From Chrysiogenia bacterium (lineage in GTDB: Bacteria; JAGRBM01): DNA of 23,995 nt. The stretch is taken from positions 1 through 23,995 of the forward strand of contig JAGRBM010000154.1 of assembly GCA_020434085.1 (NCBI GenBank). Reading direction: 5' to 3'. The notes under the pieces are model-generated. The model was not told the origin of the DNA, did no database searches, and saw only the letters and a list, made by a program, of their open reading frames with translations. Below, one piece after another: positions 15,549 to 23,018 of the stretch. A program made the position numbers and the translations under genes. Each line of letters opens with the position of its first letter. The first letter of the stretch is position 1.

Positions 15549-15577
15549 TTGACTTCAAGCCCCATGTCTGGTAGCCT
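15549..15577 (+). promoter_or_regulatory. Possible promoter of the ect-ehu operon
   Basis: TTGACT (15549-15554) is a good -35. TAGCCT (15572-15577), 17 bp later, keeps T1, A2 and T6 of the -10 consensus only. It would give a leader of about 65 nt before ectA. A stress sigma factor may read it differently. Confidence 0.35.
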
Positions 15578-15637
15578 CTTCGTTGCGCCGCATCATGCGC
15601 ACACAATCAAATTAACCAGATAAGAGATAGACGCGAG

Positions 15638-15643
15638 AGGAGG
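15638..15643 (+). promoter_or_regulatory. Ribosome binding site that fixes the ectA start at ATC
   Basis: A perfect AGGAGG stands 5 nt before the in-frame codon ATC at 15649. No ATG, GTG or TTG occurs in this frame between the upstream stop (15628) and GTG 15700, which is 57 nt downstream of AGGAGG and too far to use it. Confidence 0.75.
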
Positions 15644-15648
15644 ACCTC

Positions 15649-16170
15649 ATCGCTTCCGCCGTTACATTTTCCGCCCCCGATTCCGACGACGCCGCCGCTG
15701 TGTGGCGTCTGATACGGTCCAGTCCGCCTTTAGACCTGAATTCCCCCTACTGTTACCTGCTGTTGTGCGATGAGTTTTCGCAGACCACCGTGGTTGCACG
15801 CGATGGCGACGCAATCGTCGGCGCTGTGACGGGATTTCGACTTCCGAAAAATCCCGCCGTGCTCTTCGTCTGGCAGGTTGTCGTTGCCGCCTCCCATCGC
15901 CGCCAGGGCCTTGCCCGGCGCATGATTCGCGACATTCTTGCGCGTCCGGCAAATGCCGACGTGTGCGCCATCGAAACCACCGTTTCTCCCTCCAACGAGG
16001 CATCGCGCGAGATGTTCAGATCTCTCGCGCGCGAGCTCGGCGCGCCCTTCGATTCCATCGGTGGATTCTCCGAGCAGTTGTTCCCCGACATCGGGCACGA
16101 GGAAGAAACCCGTTACCGAATTGGCCCCTTCACCCGGGCCGCAAATACTCAGGAGAGTAGCCATGCTTGA
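15649..16170 (+). CDS. ectA: L-2,4-diaminobutyrate acetyltransferase EctA, probable ATC start
   Basis: First committed ectoine enzyme: it acetylates L-2,4-diaminobutyrate with acetyl-CoA to N-gamma-acetyl-diaminobutyrate. From ATC 15649 it has 173 residues, normal for EctA. The GNAT fold is clear: [18 protein letters not shown] opens the first strand and helix, [18 protein letters not shown] is an EctA signature, [23 protein letters not shown] holds the acetyl-CoA loop R-R-Q-G-L-A, and [16 protein letters not shown] follows. The first ordinary start in the frame, GTG 15700, would cut away the first beta strand, so ATC next to AGGAGG is preferred. A G-to-C sequencing error or a local mutation cannot be excluded. 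It overlaps ectB by 8 nt. No ectR or aspartokinase gene is present in this cluster. Confidence 0.93.
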   Translation: MASAVTFSAPDSDDAAAVWRLIRSSPPLDLNSPYCYLLLCDEFSQTTVVARDGDAIVGAVTGFRLPKNPAVLFVWQVVVAASHRRQGLARRMIRDILARPANADVCAIETTVSPSNEASREMFRSLARELGAPFDSIGGFSEQLFPDIGHEEETRYRIGPFTRAANTQESSHA

Positions 16171-17464
16171 CGCCGTTCAACGATACGAATCAGAAGTCCG
16201 AAGTTACTGCCGGTCTTTTCCCACCGTCTTCGATACTGCAAAGGGCAGCAAGGTCTGGGACAAGGACGGGAAGGAATATCTCGACTTCTTCGATGGTGCG
16301 GGCGCGCTGAGCTACGGGCACAATCATCCGCAAATCAAGGAGAAGCTGATCGAATACATCTCGCGCGACGGGATCACCCACGCGCTCGACATGGCGACCG
16401 TTGCCAAGGACGATCTGCTCGAAACATTCTGGAAGCTCATCCTGGAGCCCCGCGGGCTCAACTACAAGGTGCAGTTCCCCGGTCCCACCGGGACCAACTC
16501 CGTGGAGGCCGCGCTCAAGCTCGCGCGCAAGGTGACTGGGCGCGACAAGGTGATGTTCTTCACCAATGGCTTCCACGGAATGACGCTCGGTGCGCTCTCG
16601 GTAACCGGCAACGGTTTCAAGCGTGAGGGCGCGGGCATCGCGCTCTCCAACGGCGTGTGCATGCCCTACGGCGGTTACCTGGGCGACGACGCCGATACGA
16701 TCAACTACATGGATCGCTTCCTGGCAGATACCAGCAGCGGCGTCGACATGCCCGCTGCCGCCATCGTCGAGACCGTGCAGGCCGAAGGCGGCGTGAACAT
16801 GGCCAGCTTCGGCTGGCTGCAGAAGCTCGAAGCCCTGTGCCAGGAACACGGCATGTTGCTCATCGTCGACGACATCCAGGTCGGCTGCGGGCGCACCGGC
16901 CCGTTCTTCAGTTTCGAGCCGGCGGGCATCACGCCTGACATCGTGTGTCTGTCCAAGTCCATCGGCGCCTACGGACTGCCCATGGCGCTCACGCTCATCA
17001 AGCCCGAGCTCGACCAGTGGGCACCCGGCGAGCATAACGGAACCTTCCGCGGTCACAACCTGGCTTTCGTCGCCGCGACTGAGGCGCTGCGTCTTTTCTG
17101 GAGCGATGACAAGCTGCAGAAGGAGACCGAGCGCAAGGGTCGTATGGTTCGCAAGTTCCTCCAGGAAATGAAACGCAAGTATCCCGACCTTGCCGATGAC
17201 GTGCGTGGTCGCGGGCTCATTCAGGGACTTTCCTGGAACAATGATGATCTGGCCGGTGAGATCTCCATGGCCGCGTTCAAGCGCGGACTGCTCATCGAGA
17301 CCTCCGGCGCCAAGGGCGAGGTGGCCAAGGTGCTCCCGCCGCTCACGGTTTCCGATGACGAACTCAGCAAGGGCTTTGCCATTCTCGAGGAAGCCGCCGC
17401 TGAGGCTGTCGCAGGCGTGCGTGCGCGCCGCGACGAAGAGGACGAAGAGAGCAAGTCGGCCTAG
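16163..17464 (+). CDS. ectB: L-2,4-diaminobutyrate:2-oxoglutarate aminotransferase EctB
   Basis: A 433-residue PLP enzyme that makes L-2,4-diaminobutyrate from aspartate semialdehyde, with glutamate as amino donor. Seen: [25 protein letters not shown] near the N-terminus, [19 protein letters not shown] (phosphate-binding loop), [13 protein letters not shown], the [12 protein letters not shown] motif with the PLP-contacting Asp, and the Schiff-base Lys265 in [25 protein letters not shown] is typical of EctB. The start is ATG 16163 with AGGAGAG upstream, overlapping ectA by 8 nt; the frame is open further 5' but only as a shadow of ectA. The last 12 residues are strongly acidic (DEEDEE), an extension beyond the folded enzyme. 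Confidence 0.97.
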   Translation: MLDAVQRYESEVRSYCRSFPTVFDTAKGSKVWDKDGKEYLDFFDGAGALSYGHNHPQIKEKLIEYISRDGITHALDMATVAKDDLLETFWKLILEPRGLNYKVQFPGPTGTNSVEAALKLARKVTGRDKVMFFTNGFHGMTLGALSVTGNGFKREGAGIALSNGVCMPYGGYLGDDADTINYMDRFLADTSSGVDMPAAAIVETVQAEGGVNMASFGWLQKLEALCQEHGMLLIVDDIQVGCGRTGPFFSFEPAGITPDIVCLSKSIGAYGLPMALTLIKPELDQWAPGEHNGTFRGHNLAFVAATEALRLFWSDDKLQKETERKGRMVRKFLQEMKRKYPDLADDVRGRGLIQGLSWNNDDLAGEISMAAFKRGLLIETSGAKGEVAKVLPPLTVSDDELSKGFAILEEAAAEAVAGVRARRDEEDEESKSA

Positions 17465-17502
17465 CCCATTTTCCGGACAACACAGAGGTAAAAGAGACAG
17501 CG

Positions 17503-17919
17503 ATGATCGTCAGAACACTGAAGGATCTTGAAGGAACGGACCGCGTCGTGGAGGCGCCCAACTGGATCAGCCGCCGGATGCTGCTGCGCAAGGACGGCAT
17601 GGGTTTCTCCTTCCACGACACGACCATCAAGGCGGGCACTGAGACCCACATCCACTACCAGAACCATCTCGAAGCTGTGTACTGCGTTGGCGGCGAGGGG
17701 GAGATCGAGGACCTCAAAACGGGCAAGATTTACCCCATTTCCGACGGCACCATGTACGCGCTCAACGAACACGATGAACATCTGCTGCGCGCCAGCAAGG
17801 ACCTGCGGATGATCTGCGTGTTCAACCCGCCGCTGACCGGCCGGGAAACGCACGATGAAAACGGCGTCTACCCGCTCATCACCGATGATGACGAGGAGGC
17901 CGAAGACGTTGCATCGTAG
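17503..17919 (+). CDS. ectC: Ectoine synthase EctC
   Basis: A 138-residue cupin that cyclises N-gamma-acetyl-diaminobutyrate to ectoine. The metal ligands reported for EctC (Glu57, Tyr85 and His93 in the Paenibacillus enzyme) occur at exactly these positions: [30 protein letters not shown]. Other signatures are [21 protein letters not shown] and [20 protein letters not shown]. The start is ATG 17503, 38 nt after ectB. The tail [12 protein letters not shown] is acidic, and its GAGGAGG codons at 17893-17899 may double as the ribosome site for ectD. Confidence 0.97.
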   Translation: MIVRTLKDLEGTDRVVEAPNWISRRMLLRKDGMGFSFHDTTIKAGTETHIHYQNHLEAVYCVGGEGEIEDLKTGKIYPISDGTMYALNEHDEHLLRASKDLRMICVFNPPLTGRETHDENGVYPLITDDDEEAEDVAS

Positions 17920-17920
17920 A

Positions 17921-18829
17921 ATGCCATCCGATCCCTACGCCTCGCGCGTGGGCGGAGAAGGCCGGATCGTCGATCGCGTGGACCCTGTGGTCTACGGCAA
18001 GGCAAATCCGTCCGGCGAGTTCGCCCTAAGCAGGGAGCAGGTCCGTTTCTATGAAGAAAACGGCTACCTGGTGCTCGAATCTCACATGCCGGACGTGGTA
18101 GATGCCCTGCTCGAAGAGACCGAGATGCTCGGGAAGAAGCTTGCGGGACGTCCCGAACTGATTGCCGAGCCCGACAGCCAGGTGACGCGTACGATCTTTT
18201 CACCCCATGAGTTCGGCGAAGTGGCCGGCAGGGTGGCCGGAGATCCGCGATTGCTCGATCCGGTGCGACAGCTTCTGGATAGCGATGTTTACATCCATCA
18301 CTCGCGCACGAACATCAAGCCGGCGCTCGATGGTCGTTCGTTCCCCTGGCATTCGGATTTTGAGACCTGGCACGTCGAGGACGGAATTCCCCGGCCGCGC
18401 GTGCTGACCGCGTGGATTTTTCTTACCGAGAACACGTGCTTTAACGGCCCGCTCTTCGCAATCGCGGGTTCGCACAAGTGGTACTACTCCTCGCCCGGCT
18501 GGACGCCCGAGGAAAATCACCTGCGCTCCCTCAAGCGTCAGGAATACGGGACGCCGAGTGCCGACGTACTCCGGCGGATGATGGAGTCCGGCAAGGATCT
18601 TGTCTCGCTAGTCGGTAAGGCGGGAACCGTGGTCTTTCACGAGGCCAACATCATGCACAGCTCGCCCGACAATGTCTCGCCCTGGCCACGTACCAATATC
18701 TTCTATGTCTACAACAGCGTGGAGAACAAGCCGACCGAACCCTATGGCGGCACGCCCCCGCGCCCGCGTTTTTTACGAAATACGAACTTCAAGCCGGTTC
18801 GAAGGGGACGTCCCTTCGGCACCGGCTGA
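17921..18829 (+). CDS. ectD: Ectoine 5-hydroxylase EctD
   Basis: A 302-residue non-heme Fe(II)/2-oxoglutarate dioxygenase converting ectoine to 5-hydroxyectoine. The signature FPWHSDFETWHVEDG (141-155) carries iron ligands His144 and Asp146; the third ligand is His246 in EANIMHSSPDN, and Arg257 in PWPRTNIFYVYNS suits 2-oxoglutarate binding. Position 127 (YIHHSRTN) is His where the EctD sequences I recall have Gln, an ectoine contact. ATG 17921 comes 1 nt after the ectC stop. An in-frame TTG at 17909 has GAGGAGG 9 nt upstream and would add MHRR; either start is plausible. Length is normal. Confidence 0.95.
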   Translation: MPSDPYASRVGGEGRIVDRVDPVVYGKANPSGEFALSREQVRFYEENGYLVLESHMPDVVDALLEETEMLGKKLAGRPELIAEPDSQVTRTIFSPHEFGEVAGRVAGDPRLLDPVRQLLDSDVYIHHSRTNIKPALDGRSFPWHSDFETWHVEDGIPRPRVLTAWIFLTENTCFNGPLFAIAGSHKWYYSSPGWTPEENHLRSLKRQEYGTPSADVLRRMMESGKDLVSLVGKAGTVVFHEANIMHSSPDNVSPWPRTNIFYVYNSVENKPTEPYGGTPPRPRFLRNTNFKPVRRGRPFGTG

Positions 18830-18858
18830 TCTGCAAACCCCAGCAAGGAAAGGAATCT

Positions 18859-19761
18859 ATGAGGCGACACGACCTGTACCCATCCCGAGAGGAAAAACCG
18901 CGAATTCACGAGCGACGCGATCCGGTTCTCTACAACGATCCCCGGCCCAGCATGACGGGCCTGATCGATGAGGCGGCCGCACGTTTCTACGATCAAAACG
19001 GTTTTCTTCATTTCGAGGGCCTGCTGGACGAGGAAGAGATCCGACGCCTGCGCGAGATCGCCCGCCGCGTGGAACAGGACCCCGGCGCCTTTGCATCCGA
19101 CGAGGCGGCCATCGTGGGCACCGAGAGCGGCGTGCACTCGGTCTTCGGCGCTCATCAGAGCAGCGAAGTGATCGCCGAGGCGGCAAGCAATCCCAAGCTC
19201 CTGGAGATCGCCGAGCACCTGCTGGGCAGCACGCTCTCGATCTATCAGACGCGCATGCACTTCGAGCCCGGCTACGACGTAGCCGAGGAGCGCCCGAGCT
19301 GGCGCTCGGACTTCGAGACCTGGCACGTCGAGGACGGCATGGCCCGAATGCGCGCAGTGAGCTGCGCCATCACCCTGGAAGAGGACAAGACCCGCGAGAG
19401 CGGCCTGCTGATGATTCCCGGCTCGCAGGGGCAGTTCATCGGCTGCGCCAGCCCCGAGGACGAAGTGGCGCTGCCGCTGCTCGATCCGCTCACCCAGCCC
19501 GACGAAGCGCTGGTGCAGTGCCTGGCCCGTGACCACGGCGTGGCTTCCCCGGAAGGCAAACTCGGATCGGTGACTTTCTTCGATTCGAACATCATGCGCA
19601 CCTGGCTCAAGAGCCACGAGCGCAGCAATCGCGTAGCCGCGGCCTTTGTCTACAACAGCACGGAGAACCTGCCGGCCGCGCCATTTGGCGGGGACACGCC
19701 GCGTCCGGAAGTAATTTCCGACAGGCGCGCCGACCCGCTGCCCTCGGTGTGGTGCCTGTGA
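18859..19761 (+). CDS. EctD-like protein lacking both iron-binding histidines (probable pseudoenzyme)
   Basis: A 300-residue protein clearly homologous to EctD along its length: DPVLYNDPRP, ARFYDQNGFL, SDFETWHVEDGMARMR, GLLMIPGSQGQFIGCA, FVYNSTENLPAAPFGG. The iron site is lost: EctD His144 corresponds to Arg149 (PSWRSDF) and EctD His246 to Arg247 (SNIMRTW). The middle ligand Asp151 and the later Arg257 remain. The frame is intact and codon use is like that of its neighbours, so it is not a decaying gene. Gln130 (IYQTR) keeps the residue that is His in the neighbouring EctD. Possible roles: partner subunit of dimeric EctD, ectoine-binding sensor, or an altered enzyme. AAGGAAAGGA precedes ATG 18859; the stop overlaps ehuB by GTGA. 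Confidence 0.88.
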   Translation: MRRHDLYPSREEKPRIHERRDPVLYNDPRPSMTGLIDEAAARFYDQNGFLHFEGLLDEEEIRRLREIARRVEQDPGAFASDEAAIVGTESGVHSVFGAHQSSEVIAEAASNPKLLEIAEHLLGSTLSIYQTRMHFEPGYDVAEERPSWRSDFETWHVEDGMARMRAVSCAITLEEDKTRESGLLMIPGSQGQFIGCASPEDEVALPLLDPLTQPDEALVQCLARDHGVASPEGKLGSVTFFDSNIMRTWLKSHERSNRVAAAFVYNSTENLPAAPFGGDTPRPEVISDRRADPLPSVWCL

Positions 19762-20654
19762 AGCACCGGGCGGGGCAGGGCCCGCGTTTCTTTGCAGTTT
19801 GTTTGTGCCTGCTGGCGCTCGCCTTCACGGCGGCATGCCAGAAACAGGAAACCCGCAGCACGCTGGAGCGCCTTCGCGAGAGCGGCAAGGCGCGGGTGGG
19901 CTTCGCCAACGAGGCACCCTTTGCCTATCTCGATTCCGAAACCGGCGAACTCACCGGTGAGGCCCCCGCCATGGCGCGGGTGGTGCTGGAGAAGATCGGG
20001 GTCAAGGAAATCGAGCCCGTGGTCACCGAGTTCGGTTCTCTGATCCCGGGGCTCAAGGCCGGGCGCTTCGATCTGATTGCCGCCGGGATGTACATCACGC
20101 CCAAGCGCTGCGAGCAGATTGCCTTTTCCAACCCGACCTACGGCCTGGGCGAGGGATTCATCGTGCAGGCGGGCAATCCGCTGGGGCTCCACAGCTATGG
20201 GGATGTGCTCAAGAATGAAGACGCACGCCTTGGCGTCGTCTCCGGCACGGTGGAGATCGGCTATGCGCAGTCGCTCGGCATTTCGAAGGACCGCATGGTC
20301 GTCTTTCCCGACATGCCCAGCGCCGCGGCCGGCGTGGAGGCCGGGCGCGCCGACGCTTTTGCAGGAACCAGCCTGACGGTGACCGACCTCCTGTCAAAAT
20401 CGCAGAGTGGCAAGCTCGAGCGTGCCGAGCCGTTCACCGACCCGGTCATCGACGGCAAGGCCGTGCGCGGTTACGGGGCATTCGGTTTCCGGATGGAAGA
20501 TGCCGACCTGCGCGACGCCTTCAATAAACATCTTGCCGCGTTCATTGGAACGCCGGCGCACCAGGCGCTGGTCAATCCCTTCGGTTTCTCACGCAACGAG
20601 TTGCCGGGCGATGCAACCGCCCAAGCACTCTGCAATCCCACGCCCGCCAAGTAA
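19758..20654 (+). CDS. ehuB: Ectoine/hydroxyectoine-type ABC transporter, substrate-binding lipoprotein EhuB
   Basis: A 298-residue family 3 solute-binding protein. The N-terminus has Lys/Arg, a hydrophobic run FFAVCLCLLALAFTAA and Cys27, a plausible lipoprotein cysteine although the lipobox (TAAC) is not the best match. The body follows EhuB and polar amino-acid receptors: RVGFANEAPFAYLD, GEAPAMARVVLEKIG, FGSLIPGLKAGRFDLIAAGMYITPKRCEQIAFSNPTYGLGEGFIV. M-Y-I-T-P-x-R-C is a feature I associate with EhuB. GTG 19758 overlaps the previous stop (GTGA); another GTG at 19749 is possible. Ectoine specificity rests on sequence flavour plus the ect genes upstream. Confidence 0.9.
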   Translation: MKHRAGQGPRFFAVCLCLLALAFTAACQKQETRSTLERLRESGKARVGFANEAPFAYLDSETGELTGEAPAMARVVLEKIGVKEIEPVVTEFGSLIPGLKAGRFDLIAAGMYITPKRCEQIAFSNPTYGLGEGFIVQAGNPLGLHSYGDVLKNEDARLGVVSGTVEIGYAQSLGISKDRMVVFPDMPSAAAGVEAGRADAFAGTSLTVTDLLSKSQSGKLERAEPFTDPVIDGKAVRGYGAFGFRMEDADLRDAFNKHLAAFIGTPAHQALVNPFGFSRNELPGDATAQALCNPTPAK

Positions 20655-20660
20655 TCAGTC

Positions 20661-21311
20661 ATGGATCTGCCGCCTCCGCTGGACCTGCTGCCGGCCCTGA
20701 GCACGGGGCTTGGCATCACGCTGGCCCTGACACTTGGCGGCGCCGTGCTGGCGGTGCTCACCGCTCTTTCGGTGGGGCTGCTGCGTATCTCGCGGCGACG
20801 CTGGGTGCGCGCGGCGGCGATTTCCTACGTGGAGTTTTTTCGCGGCACTTCGGCACTCGTTCAACTTTTCTGGGTCTACTTCGCCCTGCCGCTGCTTGGT
20901 GTGGAGCTCCCGGCACTCACTGCCGGGATGTTGGTGCTCGGGCTCAACGCCGGGGCTTATGGGGCCGAAGTGGTGCGCGGCGCCATGGACGCGGTTCCCC
21001 ATGAACAATGGGAGGCCGCCCACGCATTGGGCTTCTCGCGCCGCCGGATGATCTGGAACATCATGCTCCCCCAGGCGCTTCCCGCGATGCTGCCGCCCGC
21101 GGGCAACCTGCTCGTCGAGCTTCTCAAGAACACGGCGCTCGTCTCCATGGTGACGCTCGCCGACCTGACCTTCCGTGCGCAGACGTTGCGCGCGGCCACG
21201 CTGCGCACCGGGGAGATCTTTGCCCTGGTGCTGTTACTCTATTTCGCCATCGCGCTGGTACTGACCCGCGCGATGCGCGCCGTTGAGCGCCGCGTGGCGA
21301 TTGCGAGGTAG
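20661..21311 (+). CDS. ehuC: Ectoine-type ABC transporter permease EhuC
   Basis: A 216-residue HisM-type permease with about five spans. YVEFFRGTSALVQLFWVYFALPLLG is a typical segment of this family, and the coupling loop is EQWEAAHALGFSRRRMIWNIMLPQALP, followed by NLLVELLKNTALVSMVTLADL. It pairs with EhuD to form the membrane channel. The start ATG 20661 is 6 nt after the ehuB stop. It ends 4 nt before the ehuD start, in the same transcript. Confidence 0.9.
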   Translation: MDLPPPLDLLPALSTGLGITLALTLGGAVLAVLTALSVGLLRISRRRWVRAAAISYVEFFRGTSALVQLFWVYFALPLLGVELPALTAGMLVLGLNAGAYGAEVVRGAMDAVPHEQWEAAHALGFSRRRMIWNIMLPQALPAMLPPAGNLLVELLKNTALVSMVTLADLTFRAQTLRAATLRTGEIFALVLLLYFAIALVLTRAMRAVERRVAIAR

Positions 21312-21315
21312 CGGC

Positions 21316-21990
21316 GTGTTCGACTTCGGCTTTGCCATGGAAGTTCTGCCCGCGCTGCTCGGCGCGCTGCGCATCACGGTGCTGGCAACGGTGCTGGGGA
21401 TGGGCTTTGCACTGGTGGTGGGGCTCATCTGGGCGCTGCTGCGTCGCTCGCCGCGCCGCTGGCTGAGCGCGCCGGCCGGTGCAATTGTCGAATTCCTGCG
21501 AAGCACGCCGCTCCTGGTGCAGCTCTTTTTCCTCTTCTACGTGCTGCCCGACTGGGGCGTGAGCCTCTCGGCGCTTGCGACCGGGATTCTGGGCCTTGGC
21601 CTCCACTACAGCGCCTATACGGCCGAGGTCTACCGTGCGGGGATCGAGGGCGTTCCGCAAGGGCAGTGGGACGCGGCCGCAGCGCTGAACTTCTCGAAAG
21701 CACGCACCTGGCGCGCCATCATCCTGCCACAGATCGTTGCTCCCACGCTTCCGGTACTGGGCAACCGCTTCGTGGCCATGTTCAAGGACTCGGTGTTGCT
21801 CTCGGCCATTACGGTGGGCGAAGTGCTCCAGCAGGCGCGGCTGATTGGTTCCGAGAGTTTTCGCTATCTGGAGCCGCTCACGCTGGTGGGTGTGCTGTTT
21901 CTGATCGTCAGCGTCGCCGCCTCGCGCGGGCTTCGCGTCTTCGAACTCAAACTCAACGCAGGCCGTCGCGGCAGGGGAGCGCTTTCATGA
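21316..21990 (+). CDS. ehuD: Ectoine-type ABC transporter permease EhuD
   Basis: A 224-residue HisM-type permease homologous to the preceding one. Seen: IVEFLRSTPLLVQLFFLFYVLPDWG, LHYSAYTAEVYRAGIEGVPQGQWDAAAALNFSKARTWRAIILPQ with the coupling loop, and NRFVAMFKDSVLLSAITVGEVL. The start is taken as GTG 21316 with GAGGT about 8 nt upstream; ATG 21337 is an alternative. The stop overlaps the ATPase start by ATGA. The name follows gene order and context. Confidence 0.9.
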   Translation: MFDFGFAMEVLPALLGALRITVLATVLGMGFALVVGLIWALLRRSPRRWLSAPAGAIVEFLRSTPLLVQLFFLFYVLPDWGVSLSALATGILGLGLHYSAYTAEVYRAGIEGVPQGQWDAAAALNFSKARTWRAIILPQIVAPTLPVLGNRFVAMFKDSVLLSAITVGEVLQQARLIGSESFRYLEPLTLVGVLFLIVSVAASRGLRVFELKLNAGRRGRGALS

Positions 21991-22730
21991 GCGAGCCGAT
22001 CATCGAGCTGAAGAGCGTCACCAAGCGCTTCGGCGATCTCACCGTCCTGCGGGAGATGAGCCTGAGCGTGCCGCGTGGGCAGAAGGTCGCCCTCATTGGC
22101 CCCAGCGGTTCGGGCAAGTCCACGCTGCTGCGGGTGATTATGACGTTAGAGCAGATCGGCAGCGGCGAGCTGCGTGTCGCCGGGCAGAGCGTGCGCTACG
22201 ACGAAGCCTCCCTGCGCGCGACGCGCCGCCACGTGGGCATGGTCTTTCAGCATTTCAATCTCTTCCCGCACATGAGCGTGCTGCGCAACGTGACCGAGGC
22301 GCCGGTGCATGTGCTGGGTCTCTCCCTCGAAGAAGCGCGAGATCGCGCGATGGACCTGCTCGATCAGGTGGGGCTCCGGGAAAAGGCGGACGCCAGACCG
22401 GCCCAGCTCTCGGGTGGGCAGAAACAGCGCGTGGCCATCGCCCGTGCGCTTGCCATGCGGCCCGATATCCTGCTTTTTGACGAGATCACCTCAGCGCTCG
22501 ATCCCGAACTGGTGGGTGAGGTGCTCGGCGTGCTGCGCGAGCTGGGGCGCAAGACCGACATCACCATGCTGACCGCCACGCACGAGATGGACTTCGCAAA
22601 GGACTTCGCCGACCGGGTGCTATTCCTGGAAGGCGGTCGGATTCTCGAAGACGCCCCGCCGGCAAAGATCTTCACCGAGCCCGACAACGAACGCACCCGC
22701 GAGTTCCTGCAGCGGGTTCTGGGGGCCTGA
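21987..22730 (+). CDS. ehuA: Ectoine-type ABC transporter ATP-binding protein EhuA
   Basis: A 247-residue ATPase of the polar amino-acid uptake type. Walker A GPSGSGKST (38-46), Q-loop Gln88 in VFQHFNLFPHMSVLRNVTEAP, signature LSGGQKQRVAIARAL (141-155), Walker B ILLFDEITSALDPE with Glu166, and switch His199 in ATHEMDFAKDFADRV. The start is ATG 21987 with AGGGGAG about 8 nt upstream, overlapping ehuD. The frame is open further upstream only as a shadow of ehuD. Last gene of the ect-ehu unit. In Sinorhizobium ehu genes sit with ectoine catabolism genes (eut); none are in this window, so uptake here more likely serves osmoprotection or recapture. Confidence 0.92.
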   Translation: MSEPIIELKSVTKRFGDLTVLREMSLSVPRGQKVALIGPSGSGKSTLLRVIMTLEQIGSGELRVAGQSVRYDEASLRATRRHVGMVFQHFNLFPHMSVLRNVTEAPVHVLGLSLEEARDRAMDLLDQVGLREKADARPAQLSGGQKQRVAIARALAMRPDILLFDEITSALDPELVGEVLGVLRELGRKTDITMLTATHEMDFAKDFADRVLFLEGGRILEDAPPAKIFTEPDNERTREFLQRVLGA

Positions 22731-22757
22731 ATCGACCCGAGTCCCACCGCGGACAAC

Positions 22758-22832
22758 GCCCTGAATGCATCGTTTAAGGGCTCTTCAGGGCTGAATCGCA
22801 CAAATATCGCGTCCCCATGGTGTTTTCAGGGC
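22758..22832 (+). repeat. Three copies of an 8-mer (GCCCTGAA / TTCAGGGC / TTCAGGGC)
   Basis: GCCCTGAA at 22758-22765 can pair with its exact complement at 22784-22791 or at 22825-22832. The two direct copies are 41 bp apart. No T-run follows the first stem. It lies 27 nt after the ehuA stop, so it may form the 3' end of the ect-ehu transcript or part of the helicase leader; two mutually exclusive stems are possible. Confidence 0.45.
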
Positions 22833-22945
22833 AAATGGGTTAAGGTCCGCCCATCATAGCTCGGCCGGAGTCCTTCCGGCAGGCGGCGCACAACAGGATT
22901 CAGCCAAGAATCGCGCCCGCAAAATCATCTTAACCAATTACTGTT

Positions 22946-23010
22946 GTATCGGTTGGAACGGAGCATCCCGACGTGTGCGTACACACGTTTGCACGTCCCG
23001 GTGCTGATAC
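22946..23010 (+). promoter_or_regulatory. Structured 5' leader of the DEAD-box helicase gene
   Basis: AGCATC (22962-22967) pairs with GGTGCT (23000-23005, one G-U), and GACGTG (22970-22975) with CACGTC (22992-22997), separated by a CC/CC internal loop. GTATC (22946-22950) can also pair with GATAC (23006-23010). An alternative hairpin uses the palindrome ACGTGTGCGTACACACGT (22971-22988). The structure ends at the AGGA site before the ATG, so it could control translation. Confidence 0.45.
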
Positions 23011-23018
23011 AGGATATT

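Noticed and set aside
15938-16162. 5' extension of the ectB frame
   Set aside because: Translation before ATG 16163 is an off-frame reading of ectA; AGGAGAG precedes 16163 and EctB similarity begins there.
21666-21986. 5' extension of the ehuA frame
   Set aside because: Off-frame reading of ehuD; the ATPase domain starts at ATG 21987 with its own ribosome site.
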